Positions 51,701-60,423 are shown, counted from the stretch's first letter. The stretch is 64,000 bases of DNA from Paenibacillus timonensis (GCF_009725205.1 NZ_WNZY01000007.1:1-64000); one strand, 5' to 3'. The notes: generated from the sequence alone by a model not told the origin. Program-made: numbers and translations.

Positions 51701-53392
51701 GTGACAGTTGAAAGCGCTGACTTATTGGCGTTGCCGCTCCGTAAGCGGATCGTCTTTTTTGGCGACAGCATTACGGAGAACGGAACGTACATCCGTAATT
51801 TAGAGGCATTTTTCTTGAAGCATCTGCCGGAACACCGGCTGGAGTGGATCAATCTGGGGGTCAGCAGTGAAACCGCGGCAGGAACCAGCGAAGCGGATCA
51901 TCCGTTTCCCCGTCCCTGCGTGCACGAGCGTTTGGAGCGCGCCTTGGCGGAAGTGCAGCCGGATTGGGCATTTATTTGCTACGGAATGAACGACGGCATC
52001 TACCATCCGCTTGGAGAGCAGCGCTTTGAAGCTTATCGCGACGGAGTGCGCCGGGCCGTGGACCGGATGCGCGGCGAGGGAGCCCGCGTCATCCTGATGA
52101 CGCCGCCGCCGTTTGACGTTGCTTCAGCCGGCGGGGAGGCATTGCCGGGAGGAATGGACGACTACTCGTTTGAGCGTCCTTTCATCGATTATAACGCCGT
52201 CTTGGACCGTTATGGGGACTGGGTGCGCGAGTACGGCGAGGCCGAAGGGCTGACGGTCGTGGATCTCCGCGGTCCGCTTGGCGAATTGATTCGCGCTCGG
52301 CGGGAGGCGGACCCCGGCTATCGCTACGGCGATGGCATCCACCCGAACGAAGACGGGCATTGGGTGATCGCTCGGACGATTCTGAGCCGTGTGTTCCATC
52401 TGGAGCTGGAGCGGATGCCAGATTGGGCGGATGGCGGAGACAGCGCGTTCATCCGGCTCGTCGGCGAGCGCCGAGTCGTGCTGAATGCGGCATGGCGGGA
52501 GCATGTCGGGCATACGAACCCGAACAAGATGGAGACGCTGCCGCTCGCGGAGGCGTTGCTGCAGGCTGAGGCGTTGCTGCCGGCGATCAAGCGGGCCGCC
52601 TTGGAGGAGGGCGGCGCAGAGAGTGCTGAGGTGAGCGAATGGATGGGCTTTGCGCGCACCGACTTTTACTTCGGCGGCCGCGAATGCGTGGTGGTCGCTC
52701 CGCAGGATGCCGCGCCTGGTCGGCCGTGGGTGTGGCGGAGCGAGTTCTTCGGCGCGTTCGCGGACGCCGACCTCGCCCTGCTCGAGCAAGGCTGGCATCT
52801 CGCCTATTGCCGGCTGAGCCATCTTTACGGCTGCCCGTACGCTGCCGGGCAGATGGAAGCCTTTCGCGGCGAGGTGGCCGCGAAATACGGGCTCACCCTG
52901 AAGCCGGCGTTGTTCGGCTTCAGCCGGGGTGGCCTGTACGCGCTGCGGTACGCCGCGCTGTACCCGGATCGCGTCGCGGCGTTGTACCTCGACGCGCCGG
53001 TGGTGGACATCCGCAGCTGGCCGGGGGGCCAGGGGGCGGGTCGGGGCGCGCCGGAGGAGTGGCGCGACTGCTTGGCGGCGTACGGCATCGCCCAAGCCGC
53101 GTCTTCTCCGGCGGAGGGTGCCCGGCGTGCCGGCGAGGAGACGGAGCGCCTGCTGGCGGGGCTGGCCGCGCCGGCCCGCGCCGGCGTGCCGGTGCTGCTC
53201 GTCTCTGGCGACGCCGACCTCGACGTGCCGTTCGAGGAGAACGGCGCGGTGCTGGAGCGTGTCTACCAAGCCCATGGCGGCACGGTGACGGCGATCCTCA
53301 AGCCGGGTGGCGGGCATCACCCGCACAGCTTGCCCGACGTCACGCCCATCGTGGAGTTTGTCCTCACAGCGGCTGCGAACCACAGCCGATAA
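51701..53392 (+). CDS. Two-domain hydrolase: SGNH esterase fused to an alpha/beta hydrolase
   Basis: 563 aa, cytoplasmic. Residues 1-230 are an SGNH/GDSL domain: IVFFGDSITENG (Ser23), Asn in ICYGMND, and the Asp211/His214 pair in DGIHPNEDGH. About 280-563 are an alpha/beta-hydrolase domain: nucleophile Ser408 in GFSRGG, acid Asp504 in VSGDADLDVP, His539/540 in GGGHHPHS. Both catalytic sets are intact. Next to a GH52 xylosidase, deacetylation or other de-esterification of imported xylo-oligosaccharides is likely (inference). GTG 51701 follows GAAAGGGG; an earlier TTG has no better site. Codon use in the second half is notably GC-rich. A hairpin terminator follows. Confidence 0.85.
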   Translation: MTVESADLLALPLRKRIVFFGDSITENGTYIRNLEAFFLKHLPEHRLEWINLGVSSETAAGTSEADHPFPRPCVHERLERALAEVQPDWAFICYGMNDGIYHPLGEQRFEAYRDGVRRAVDRMRGEGARVILMTPPPFDVASAGGEALPGGMDDYSFERPFIDYNAVLDRYGDWVREYGEAEGLTVVDLRGPLGELIRARREADPGYRYGDGIHPNEDGHWVIARTILSRVFHLELERMPDWADGGDSAFIRLVGERRVVLNAAWREHVGHTNPNKMETLPLAEALLQAEALLPAIKRAALEEGGAESAEVSEWMGFARTDFYFGGRECVVVAPQDAAPGRPWVWRSEFFGAFADADLALLEQGWHLAYCRLSHLYGCPYAAGQMEAFRGEVAAKYGLTLKPALFGFSRGGLYALRYAALYPDRVAALYLDAPVVDIRSWPGGQGAGRGAPEEWRDCLAAYGIAQAASSPAEGARRAGEETERLLAGLAAPARAGVPVLLVSGDADLDVPFEENGAVLERVYQAHGGTVTAILKPGGGHHPHSLPDVTPIVEFVLTAAANHSR

Positions 53393-53400
53393 CAACCGTG

Positions 53401-53432
53401 AACCACCGTCCGATGCGATTTGGACGGTGGTT
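53401..53432 (+). terminator. Hairpin after the two-domain hydrolase gene
   Basis: AACCACCGTCC (53401-53411) and GGACGGTGGTT (53422-53432) form a perfect 11-bp stem; the following T-run is weak. Confidence 0.65.
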
Positions 53433-53560
53433 CGTTGCGTTAAGCGGTGGGGAAGTACGGATGAGGAAGAGGGGCGTGGAAGGAGAAAGCGGGTTAATGG
53501 CCGGTAGCCGGTAGCTAGCAGCCCAAAGATTGTAACTTGTAGCCCGTACCTTGGATCATC

Positions 53561-53623
53561 ACAACTCACAACTCACAACTCATAACTCATAACTCATAAC
53601 TCACAACTCATAACGCACAACCC
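53561..53623. repeat. Nine-copy 7-bp tandem repeat
   Basis: ACAACTC x3, ATAACTC x3, ACAACTC, ATAACGC, ACAACCC, in perfect 7-bp phase. It lies in an 809-bp gap between converging genes. The copies alternate in blocks, suggesting slippage or unequal exchange. No gene overlaps it. Confidence 0.9.
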
Positions 53624-53839
53624 GGATCTCGAAATTTGCGAACAGGTAACTAGTAACTCATGATTTGCAACACACCATTTCCAGCATGTATCTAGTATTT
53701 CGTTTGCGCTGCACGTTGGGGGTAATTAGTGGCTTCTCACGCACGCCTGGATGGGTTAGCTGGGTCGCACCCCGGTCTTTTTGCGCAAAACTTAGATCTA
53801 CATAACAGTTCGCTGCTGCAGCTAACCTTTTAACAGGAC

Positions 53840-54020
53840 ATTCTATATGAAATTTCATATAGAATTCGAGGTTTGATGATGGAATGAGCAGTTATGTTCG
53901 AAATATCATATATAATCTCCGCATTCGGCTCCCCAACAGCCCAATCTGTATGAAATTTCATATATAACTCCCTATTTGAGCGTGAATCCGGCAATTATAT
54001 TCGAAATTTCATATATAATC
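53840..54020. repeat. Four-copy GAAATTTC-type palindrome array, 51-52-bp period
   Basis: Core GAAATTTC (or GAAATATC) lies at 53849, 53900, 53952 and 54003, spaced 51, 52 and 51 bp. Copy 1 is a 26-bp perfect palindrome (53840-53865); copies 2-4 share the right flank ATATATAA and have TTC or TAT on the left. Spacers of about 31 bp are unrelated. It belongs to the same family as the array at 19804. The rest of the 53393-54201 gap, apart from the heptamer repeat and two terminators, shows nothing I recognise. Confidence 0.85.
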
Positions 54021-54150
54021 CCAATGACCGAACGTCCTAACCTAATACCCCCAAGTTCGCTCATACTCTCGCCGACGCCCACGCAACTCCAGGACGCGAA
54101 CGAGGACGGATGGAGGGCAGCGGTACCGACCATAACTGGTTGAGCCACTG

Positions 54151-54190
54151 AAAAAGGACGCACGCAGGCGCATTCCCCGCGGCGTCCTTT
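54151..54190 (-). terminator. Terminator of the GH9 gene
   Basis: GCGTCCTTT (54182-54190) pairs with AAAGGACGC (54153-54161). On the minus strand the stem ends in CCTTTTTC. Confidence 0.75.
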
Positions 54191-54201
54191 GATCCAAAAA
54201 G

Positions 54202-55857
54202 TTACTTTACAAACTGCGATACGGCGAACACGGCCGGCGAGTTCCAATAGATCGTCACTTCATTGCCGGCATAGCTTAGCTCATGGTCGACGAAGCATTG
54301 TGCCGGAGGCAGTCCTTGCAGATGCTCCTGCATATAGTCGTCGTTCAGGTTGCGGTTCGGTCCCCCGGACACGAGGCCGGGAACGGACGCTTCCACGTCG
54401 TCCGCTACAGACGGGCGATAATGCAGATGGTTGACCGAGCGGTCGCCAAAGCCGGACACGTAGCTGAGATCCAGTACGTTGCGGCCCAGGAGATAGTGAA
54501 TATGCTCGAGCGCCAGCCCCCGGTAACGTTCCTCACCGCCAAGGCGATTGGCGATCAGGAGGAGCATCGCGTTATTCATCAGCACCATGTTGCTGCCCCA
54601 GATATAATCCTCCGGGCGCAGGGAGGTGAGATAACCGTCTTCTGCACAACGGTCGGCTAATCGTTTGGCTTCCGCGAGCAGCCCTTCCTGTAACGCGGTG
54701 CGCAATGCGGGATCTGTATCGGCACCTGCCTCTGCGCCGAACAGGTATGCGATTGTCCCATAGCCACTCATATTGGTCCAGCCCAGCTCGTATTTGGCGA
54801 AGGGGAGGGCAGCTAGCCCACGGAATGCTTCGTGATATTTCTCTTCGCCGGTCGTACGGAAGAGTTCGGCTGCGGCCCAATACCGTTCGTCCAAGTCGCT
54901 TGCATCCCCGTATTCACCCGTGCCGACATCGGCCGGATTCTTGAAGCCGGGACCGTCCGGATGAGGCGGCGTTTGGTCCAGCCAAGCCCAAGCGCGTTCG
55001 GCCGTTTGCAGGCAGCGCGTAGCAAAAGCTTCGTCGAACGGTCGATAGACCCGCGCTGCCATCGCCATCACGCCGGCTAGACAGGCGGTAGCGGTGGCGG
55101 AGACGGGCAGAAAGTAAAGGTCGTCCCGGTCGTCTTCAGGCATGATGTCGAGCGGAGGGAATTGCTTCGTCGTCAACTTGTGAAAGGCGCCGCCCGAGCG
55201 CGGGTCCTGCATTTTATACAACCATTCTAGCTCGTACCGGCATTCGTGCAACACATCCGGTATCCGATCATCGCTTTCCGGCAACGGAATCGGCCGTTGA
55301 AACGCCTTGGGGTTCCCCTCGTAAGCTAACAGCAAGTCGGTAACCGCTTTGGCTCCCGGGCCGGTGTATTTCCCATAATCGCCGGCATCGTGCCAACCGC
55401 CTCGGCTGTCCAGGCGGAGGGAAGGATCATCGTACACGATGCCCTCGGAAGTATGGCAAGCGTGATGCTTCCAGGGGCCGGCGATGCTCTCCTCCAGCTC
55501 CATGCCGCAACGTAAATAATAAAATGCCTTCAGCAAGCCCTGTTGCAAGTCGGCATAGGGATTGCCGGCGATCACAAACGCTGCCGAGCTTTCGCCGTTC
55601 AGGCTAACCCGGTATGTTCCCGATGTTCTTAGTTCCCCGAAATCGCCCCGGCAGACCGTTGTCCCCGATGCTTCATCCTGCTGTGCAGGACCGGTTGTGC
55701 TCCGGTAAACCACTTCTCCTGAAACGGTATCGATCATTTCGAATTCACCGCCCGAGCCGGCGTAAACAAAGGATTTAGCGGCTTCGGCCGGGTAGCCGAG
55801 CTGATTGACGGAGATGCTTCGACGCAGTGGTACAGGGGTGTTGGATGTTTGGTTCAT
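54202..55857 (-). CDS. GH9 family glycoside hydrolase, intracellular
   Basis: 551 aa. The N-terminal 95 residues form an Ig-like CelD_N domain (SISVNQLGYPAEAAKSFVYAG). The catalytic (alpha/alpha)6 domain has the Asp pair D157/D160 in GGWHDAGDYGKYTGPGA, the conserved histidine in HYRPS, and the acid Glu533 in GNEVTIYWNSPAVFAVSQF. There is no signal peptide, dockerin or carbohydrate-binding module, so it acts inside the cell, probably on imported cello- or mixed-linked oligosaccharides and not on cellulose itself. A perfect catabolite-responsive element lies 26-39 bp upstream of the ATG. It is monocistronic. Confidence 0.92.
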   Translation of the reverse strand: MNQTSNTPVPLRRSISVNQLGYPAEAAKSFVYAGSGGEFEMIDTVSGEVVYRSTTGPAQQDEASGTTVCRGDFGELRTSGTYRVSLNGESSAAFVIAGNPYADLQQGLLKAFYYLRCGMELEESIAGPWKHHACHTSEGIVYDDPSLRLDSRGGWHDAGDYGKYTGPGAKAVTDLLLAYEGNPKAFQRPIPLPESDDRIPDVLHECRYELEWLYKMQDPRSGGAFHKLTTKQFPPLDIMPEDDRDDLYFLPVSATATACLAGVMAMAARVYRPFDEAFATRCLQTAERAWAWLDQTPPHPDGPGFKNPADVGTGEYGDASDLDERYWAAAELFRTTGEEKYHEAFRGLAALPFAKYELGWTNMSGYGTIAYLFGAEAGADTDPALRTALQEGLLAEAKRLADRCAEDGYLTSLRPEDYIWGSNMVLMNNAMLLLIANRLGGEERYRGLALEHIHYLLGRNVLDLSYVSGFGDRSVNHLHYRPSVADDVEASVPGLVSGGPNRNLNDDYMQEHLQGLPPAQCFVDHELSYAGNEVTIYWNSPAVFAVSQFVK

Positions 55858-55882
55858 GCGTATCCCTCTTTTCGATCGTTAA

Positions 55883-55896
55883 AGTAAACGTTTTCA
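55883..55896 (-). promoter_or_regulatory. CcpA catabolite-responsive element (cre)
   Basis: On the minus strand TGAAAACGTTTACT matches the cre consensus TGWAARCGYTWNCW at all 14 positions. It is just upstream of the GH9 start, where CcpA binding would block transcription under glucose excess. Confidence 0.8.
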
Positions 55897-56227
55897 AAAA
55901 TAGGCATTTCTTCGTTTCGCGAATTACTAACCCTACCTCTAGCTCACTCTTCTATCCTTGCATGTTCCGATTCGAATAACAAGACTCGAAATTTAATGAT
56001 CGATCGTTATAATTTTATCGTTAACGGATCGTTCGGAGATCTGTCACAATAACCGGGAGATTCTGACAAACGACAGGGATCCTATCGACTCTTTTTTGGT
56101 AGTATGGTATCATGATAGTCTGATAACGTATTAGCGAACTAAAGCGTAAGGCCTTCTGTCGAAGCAAACACAGGAAAGAGCACAAATGAAGCGTACACAG
56201 AGGTCAACTTCAGGGGGAGAGAGACAG
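55897..56227. other. Divergent upstream region of the GH9 and amino acid transporter genes
   Basis: No gene. It contains repeated ATCGTTA and CGATCG motifs between 55995 and 56035 and a sequence TAGTATGGTATCATGATAG near 56100 that may hold a promoter for the rightward operon. I cannot assign a regulator. Confidence 0.4.
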
Positions 56228-57013
56228 ATGATAACGAACCAAAAAATGATTATGATGGGTCTTGTGATGGCTCTGGTATTGACGATGCTGGCCGGTTGTT
56301 CGGGCTCGGGAGCCGGGAAGGATGACAACAAGCTGGTGATCGGGATTGACGATAAATTTGCACCGATGGGCTTCCGCGACGAAAAGAACGAAATTGTGGG
56401 CTTCGACATTGATTATGCCAAAGCGGCAGCGGAGAAAATGGGAATGGAGGCCACCTTCCAGCCCATCGACTGGTCGGCTAAGGAATCCGAACTGAATAGC
56501 GGTCGGATCGATTTGATCTGGAACGGATATACGATTACGGAAGAACGTCAAGGTAAGGTATTGTTCACGAAGCCTTACTTGAAAAATAGCCAGGTGGTTG
56601 TCACGCTAGCCGATTCGGAAATCGCCCAATTAAGCGATCTGGCTGGCAAAGCGGTGGGACTGCAGTCATTGTCCTCCGCGGCGGACGCGCTTAACGCGGC
56701 ACCGATCAAGAGCGAGATCAAAACCGTTTCCGAATTTCCAGACAACGTGCTGGCGCTCAGCGATCTCAAGACGAAGCGTCTTGACGCGGTTGTCATCGAC
56801 GAGGTCGTGGCGAGATATTATATGTCCAAAGAAGAAGGGACGTTTAAGCTGCTGGACGAATCGCTGGCGCCTGAAGAATACGGCATCGGCGTGAAGAAAG
56901 GCAACGAAGAGCTGCTCAACAAGTTGCAGCAGGCGCTTGATGAATTGAACCAGGACGGTACCGCGTCCGAAATTTCGCAGAAATGGTTCGGCGAAGATAA
57001 AGTGCTGAAGTAG
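56228..57013 (+). CDS. Polar amino acid ABC transporter, binding lipoprotein
   Basis: 261 aa. The ATG at 56228 follows AGGGGGAGAGAG and gives a signal sequence ending in LTMLAGC; a start at 56186 adds 14 polar residues before it and is less likely. The body is a family 3 solute-binding fold: KLVIGIDDKFAPMGFRDEKNEIVGFDIDYAKAAAEKMG, the ligand-binding SGRIDLIWNGYTITEERQ and LAGKAVGLQ. The aspartate in IVGFDIDY and the overall pattern fit cystine, glutamine or similar ligands, not decided. A terminator-like hairpin separates it from the permease. Confidence 0.92.
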   Translation: MITNQKMIMMGLVMALVLTMLAGCSGSGAGKDDNKLVIGIDDKFAPMGFRDEKNEIVGFDIDYAKAAAEKMGMEATFQPIDWSAKESELNSGRIDLIWNGYTITEERQGKVLFTKPYLKNSQVVVTLADSEIAQLSDLAGKAVGLQSLSSAADALNAAPIKSEIKTVSEFPDNVLALSDLKTKRLDAVVIDEVVARYYMSKEEGTFKLLDESLAPEEYGIGVKKGNEELLNKLQQALDELNQDGTASEISQKWFGEDKVLK

Positions 57014-57028
57014 AAACGAACCCGCTCA

Positions 57029-57057
57029 AACCGGATTGCTTCGGAATCCGGTTTTTT
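57029..57057 (+). terminator. Intra-operon hairpin after the binding-protein gene
   Basis: AACCGGATT (57029-57037) and AATCCGGTT (57045-57053) form a perfect 9-bp stem with a T6 run. It probably makes the binding protein more abundant than the permease and ATPase. Confidence 0.8.
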
Positions 57058-57113
57058 GCTGGCTGCGGCTAGCCCGCGGGGCATCGTACAAGTATAAATC
57101 GAGGAGAACGACC

Positions 57114-57773
57114 ATGAGTATGGAGTATTTATTGAGTATCCTGGGGCCGATGCTGGAAGGGATGGAAACGACGATTCTGCTGTTTGTGCTGGCGATTGTG
57201 ACGTCGATTCCGCTGGGATTTGCCTTTACCTTTATGGTTCGCAGCCGAATCAAACCGGTCGCTTGGTTTGCCGGCGCGTACATTTATGTCATGCGCGGCA
57301 CGCCGCTGTTGCTGCAAATGCTGTTCGTCTGCTTCGGGCTGCCGGTGATTCCGGTCATCGGCGAGTATCTCGTCATGGACCGATTCGCGGCCGCATGCTT
57401 GGCCTTTACGCTGAATTACGCAGCTTACTTCGCGGAGATCTTCCGCGGCGGTCTGCTGGCGATCGACAAAGGCCAATACGAGGCGGCGAAAGTGCTGGGC
57501 CTCAGCCGCTGGCAGACGACGACGCGGATCGTGCTGCCGCAAATGCTGCGAATCGCGCTGCCTGCCGTCTCCAACGAGTCGATCACGTTGGTCAAGGATA
57601 CAGCGCTGCTTTATGCGGTCGCCGTACCCGAACTGCTGCATTTTGCGCAAACGGCGGTCAACCGGGATTTTACGATCATGCCGTTCGTGCTTGCGGGCGT
57701 TCTATACCTGCTGATGACGTTGGTGCTTACCGTGCTGTTCAAGGCACTGGAGCGGAAGTTCAAATTCGAGTAG
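57114..57773 (+). CDS. Polar amino acid ABC transporter, permease
   Basis: 219-aa HisM/GlnP-type permease with five hydrophobic segments. Motifs are TILLFVLAIVTSIPLGFAFTFMVRS, YVMRGTPLLLQMLFVCFGLP, and the EAA loop YEAAKVLGLSRWQTTTRIVLPQMLRIALPAVSNESITLVKDTALLYAV. ATG 57114 has GAGGAG upstream; an earlier in-frame start lies inside the terminator hairpin. The ATPase gene follows 12 bp later. Confidence 0.93.
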   Translation: MSMEYLLSILGPMLEGMETTILLFVLAIVTSIPLGFAFTFMVRSRIKPVAWFAGAYIYVMRGTPLLLQMLFVCFGLPVIPVIGEYLVMDRFAAACLAFTLNYAAYFAEIFRGGLLAIDKGQYEAAKVLGLSRWQTTTRIVLPQMLRIALPAVSNESITLVKDTALLYAVAVPELLHFAQTAVNRDFTIMPFVLAGVLYLLMTLVLTVLFKALERKFKFE

Positions 57774-57785
57774 AGGGCTGGAGTT

Positions 57786-58535
57786 ATGGATCAAGCAATC
57801 GTAGAAGTCGAGCATTTACGAAAATCGTTTGACGACCTGGAGGTGTTGAAGGACGTCACCTTTTCCGTCGCTGCTAGTGAGGTGCTGGCGGTAATCGGAC
57901 CGTCCGGGTCTGGCAAAAGCACGATGCTGCGCGCATTGGCTCATCTTGAGGAAATCGACGGGGGCAGCATCCGCATCGGCGGCGAGACGCTGGCGAAGGA
58001 CGGACGGTATGCCGGCAGCGCCAAGCTCAAGGGAATCACTGCCCGCATGGGCATGGTGTTCCAGCATTTCAACCTGTTTCCGCACCTTACGGTACGAGGC
58101 AACCTGGAGCTCGCTCCCAAGCTGGTCAAGGGATTGCCAGCCACGGACATCCGTGCCAATGCCTCGGAGCTGCTGGAGAAGGTGGGGCTATCGGACAAAG
58201 CCGATGTTTATCCCTCCAACCTGTCCGGCGGGCAAAAACAGCGGGTCGCCATCGCCCGGGCGTTGATGATGAGTCCGGAGATCCTGCTGTTCGACGAGCC
58301 AACCTCGGCGCTCGATCCCGAACTGACGGGCGAGGTGCTGCAGGTCATGAAGCAGCTCGCCGAAGAGCGGATGACGATGATCGTCGTCACGCATGAGATG
58401 GGCTTTGCGCGGGAGGTGGCCGACCGCGTGATGTTTATGGCGGACGGCGAGATTATCGAGTCAGGTCGTCCGGAGCAGTTGTTTGGAGCTCCGCAGCATG
58501 AGCGGACCCGGTCTTTTTTGCAGCGGGCACTGTAA
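57786..58535 (+). CDS. Polar amino acid ABC transporter, ATP-binding protein
   Basis: 249-aa GlnQ-type ATPase. Walker [11 protein letters not shown]-loop [14 protein letters not shown], signature [16 protein letters not shown], Walker [17 protein letters not shown]-loop [15 protein letters not shown], end [21 protein letters not shown]. It completes a three-gene importer with the genes at 56228 and 57114. A hairpin terminator follows. Confidence 0.95.
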   Translation: MDQAIVEVEHLRKSFDDLEVLKDVTFSVAASEVLAVIGPSGSGKSTMLRALAHLEEIDGGSIRIGGETLAKDGRYAGSAKLKGITARMGMVFQHFNLFPHLTVRGNLELAPKLVKGLPATDIRANASELLEKVGLSDKADVYPSNLSGGQKQRVAIARALMMSPEILLFDEPTSALDPELTGEVLQVMKQLAEERMTMIVVTHEMGFAREVADRVMFMADGEIIESGRPEQLFGAPQHERTRSFLQRAL

Positions 58536-58549
58536 CGTATAAATTCAAA

Positions 58550-58602
58550 GCGGCGGTAGCCTCAGACTTCGTTGGTGAAGTTCTGGGACTGCCGCCGTTT
58601 TC
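58550..58602 (+). terminator. Terminator after the amino acid transporter operon
   Basis: CGGCGGTAGC near 58551 pairs with the CTGCCGCCG segment ending at 58597, followed by TTTTC. Confidence 0.7.
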
Positions 58603-58617
58603 TGCTGTTACTGATAT

Positions 58618-60423
58618 TTATTTCACCGAGTAAACCCCTGTTTTGTAAACCAGCGTATAGAGCATGCCAGTGTCGGTTAATAAGGTCTGGTCAACATCGT
58701 CTTTGGTTAAACGGCGTTGCTTGCCATCGGCAGCGATGTGATAGATACCGGGCTCGTAGCCGTAGGATACGTAATAGGCGCCGGACTTGTTGATTTCAAA
58801 GGTTGTTTCAGACGACGCTCCGGCCGCTAGAGAGGCCAGCTTCTTCTCCTGCCCTGCGGCCGGGTCAAACCGGTATAAATCCATCCCTTTGCCATTGGCG
58901 GTCGTATAATAGAATACGTTCCCGTACATACGGATTTGGGCAATTTTCCGGGACAACACGGCGACAGCGCTCCCTCCGCCATCCAACCCTGTATGCATCA
59001 AGCGACCCGAGCGATCATCCAGATAATAAATTCCTTCGCCGATCAGCCAGAATCGACTTACGTCCGTGGCCAGCTTGTTGTGCGTCCGGCCGGTTATGTC
59101 AATCCGGTATAAGGCGTTAGGATCCTTCGAATCGCTATCATTGAAGCCAATCGCGAAGAGCGCACCGTCCTTCAGCGGCAGCGTGGGATCGGACTTAAAC
59201 CCGATTCCGCCGTTATCCTCGACGGATCGGACCACGCCATAGGCATATCCGGGCTCTCCGAGCAACGATTCCTCCCCAGTGTTTAGGTCGAGTCGGTTCA
59301 AATTGTCCGCAAATCCGCTCATAAAACGAAAATCCGTATAATACAAAGCCCCTTGGTCACTAGCGAGGCCAACCAGGTCCTTGGCCGACAATATCTCCTG
59401 CAATGTCCCATTCTTCACCTGATATAGCGTGTCACGCCCCATCGTCAAATCCCCAACATGGAGGTTAACGAATAAATCGTTATCCAACTTACGTACATCC
59501 GTCAGCCATCCGTCCTCGGGCTGCCAGTCTCCCAGCGCGGCGATTTGCTGCGGCTGTTGTTTTCCCAGGTCATAGGCGTAAAGGTAAGCTTGATTGTTTA
59601 CCGTGGACACGTAATAGAAAACATCGCCAATCCGTTTGCCCGAATGAAACACCGGCTTACCGGGAACTTGAATCCGAGTTGCCTTGTTCCCTTCCGTTTG
59701 CCGGAATAGCTGTTCATCCAAGGAAGCGCCGTTGTTCCGGTAAACCGTTTTTAGGTAATACACATCGGTTCCGAATTGGGTCAGTGGGGTAGATACGTTC
59801 TCGTAATCGATCCGTTTGCGCCGATCAGTCAGCTGCGTTCGGATGGAATCTTTGGTCGCCAGCGTTTGTGGGTGTTTCAGGTCAAGTGCCGCATCTCCGA
59901 TCAGAATCAGCCCATCCAGCCAATCGATCTGTTTGCCAAGCGCCGTTGCGGCGTCCCTTAGGGGCAGCATGACCCGGCCGCCGATCTTTTGCGGCGGAAC
60001 ATCGAGCTTCACCGATTTGCCGTTAATGAGCATTGTCGTGCTGTTGACCTTGAACTTTACCGTTCTCTTTAGCGGGAGGTTCTGAAGAAGCACATCGTTT
60101 GGCGTCTTCGCGTTCCAGACGACATCCCAATACCCTTGATTCGCATGAGTCGTATGCTCGGCCAGATATCCCATCAAACGAATGGGCACGAGGACACGTC
60201 CGTTTCGTTGAACGACTTCGTAATCCCCACCAACATCCGTCTTGCGGCCTTGAATGAACGCTTTTCCTTGATAATCATAAGGAATGATCGCCAGCTCGCT
60301 GAACGCTTCCTCCAGCGATTGGCTGCCGTTTCCTACGGGGTCAGCCGCCTCCGCGGCATGAACTCCGGCTGTTCCTAGCCCAAGGCAGGCCGTCAAAAGC
60401 AGCAGGATGAATTTCTTTTTCAA
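58618..60423 (-). CDS. Secreted protein with copper amine oxidase N-like domain and a beta-propeller-like region
   Basis: 601 aa if begun at TTG 60423, which has GGGAG 8 bases upstream and is followed at once by a signal peptide (KKKFILLLLTACLGLGTAGVHA). A longer open frame begins at another TTG (60492) without such features. Residues about 30-180 contain a copper amine oxidase N-terminal domain-like region (NGRVLVPIRLMGYLAEHT, INGKSVKLDVPPQKIGGRVMLPLRDAATALGKQIDW), a wall or matrix domain common in Paenibacillaceae and not an oxidase itself. The remainder has repeated short strands with YYxx motifs (DVFYYVSTV, GALYYTDFR, EGIYYLDDR, NVFYYTTANG), resembling DUF5050-type propeller repeats. The function is unknown. 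Confidence 0.78.
   Translation of the reverse strand: MKKKFILLLLTACLGLGTAGVHAAEAADPVGNGSQSLEEAFSELAIIPYDYQGKAFIQGRKTDVGGDYEVVQRNGRVLVPIRLMGYLAEHTTHANQGYWDVVWNAKTPNDVLLQNLPLKRTVKFKVNSTTMLINGKSVKLDVPPQKIGGRVMLPLRDAATALGKQIDWLDGLILIGDAALDLKHPQTLATKDSIRTQLTDRRKRIDYENVSTPLTQFGTDVYYLKTVYRNNGASLDEQLFRQTEGNKATRIQVPGKPVFHSGKRIGDVFYYVSTVNNQAYLYAYDLGKQQPQQIAALGDWQPEDGWLTDVRKLDNDLFVNLHVGDLTMGRDTLYQVKNGTLQEILSAKDLVGLASDQGALYYTDFRFMSGFADNLNRLDLNTGEESLLGEPGYAYGVVRSVEDNGGIGFKSDPTLPLKDGALFAIGFNDSDSKDPNALYRIDITGRTHNKLATDVSRFWLIGEGIYYLDDRSGRLMHTGLDGGGSAVAVLSRKIAQIRMYGNVFYYTTANGKGMDLYRFDPAAGQEKKLASLAAGASSETTFEINKSGAYYVSYGYEPGIYHIAADGKQRRLTKDDVDQTLLTDTGMLYTLVYKTGVYSVK

Noticed and set aside
52124-53569. 481-codon minus-strand open frame over the two-domain hydrolase
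   Set aside because: GC-rich shadow rich in Arg and Pro, lacking motifs; the plus-strand gene has two intact catalytic triads.
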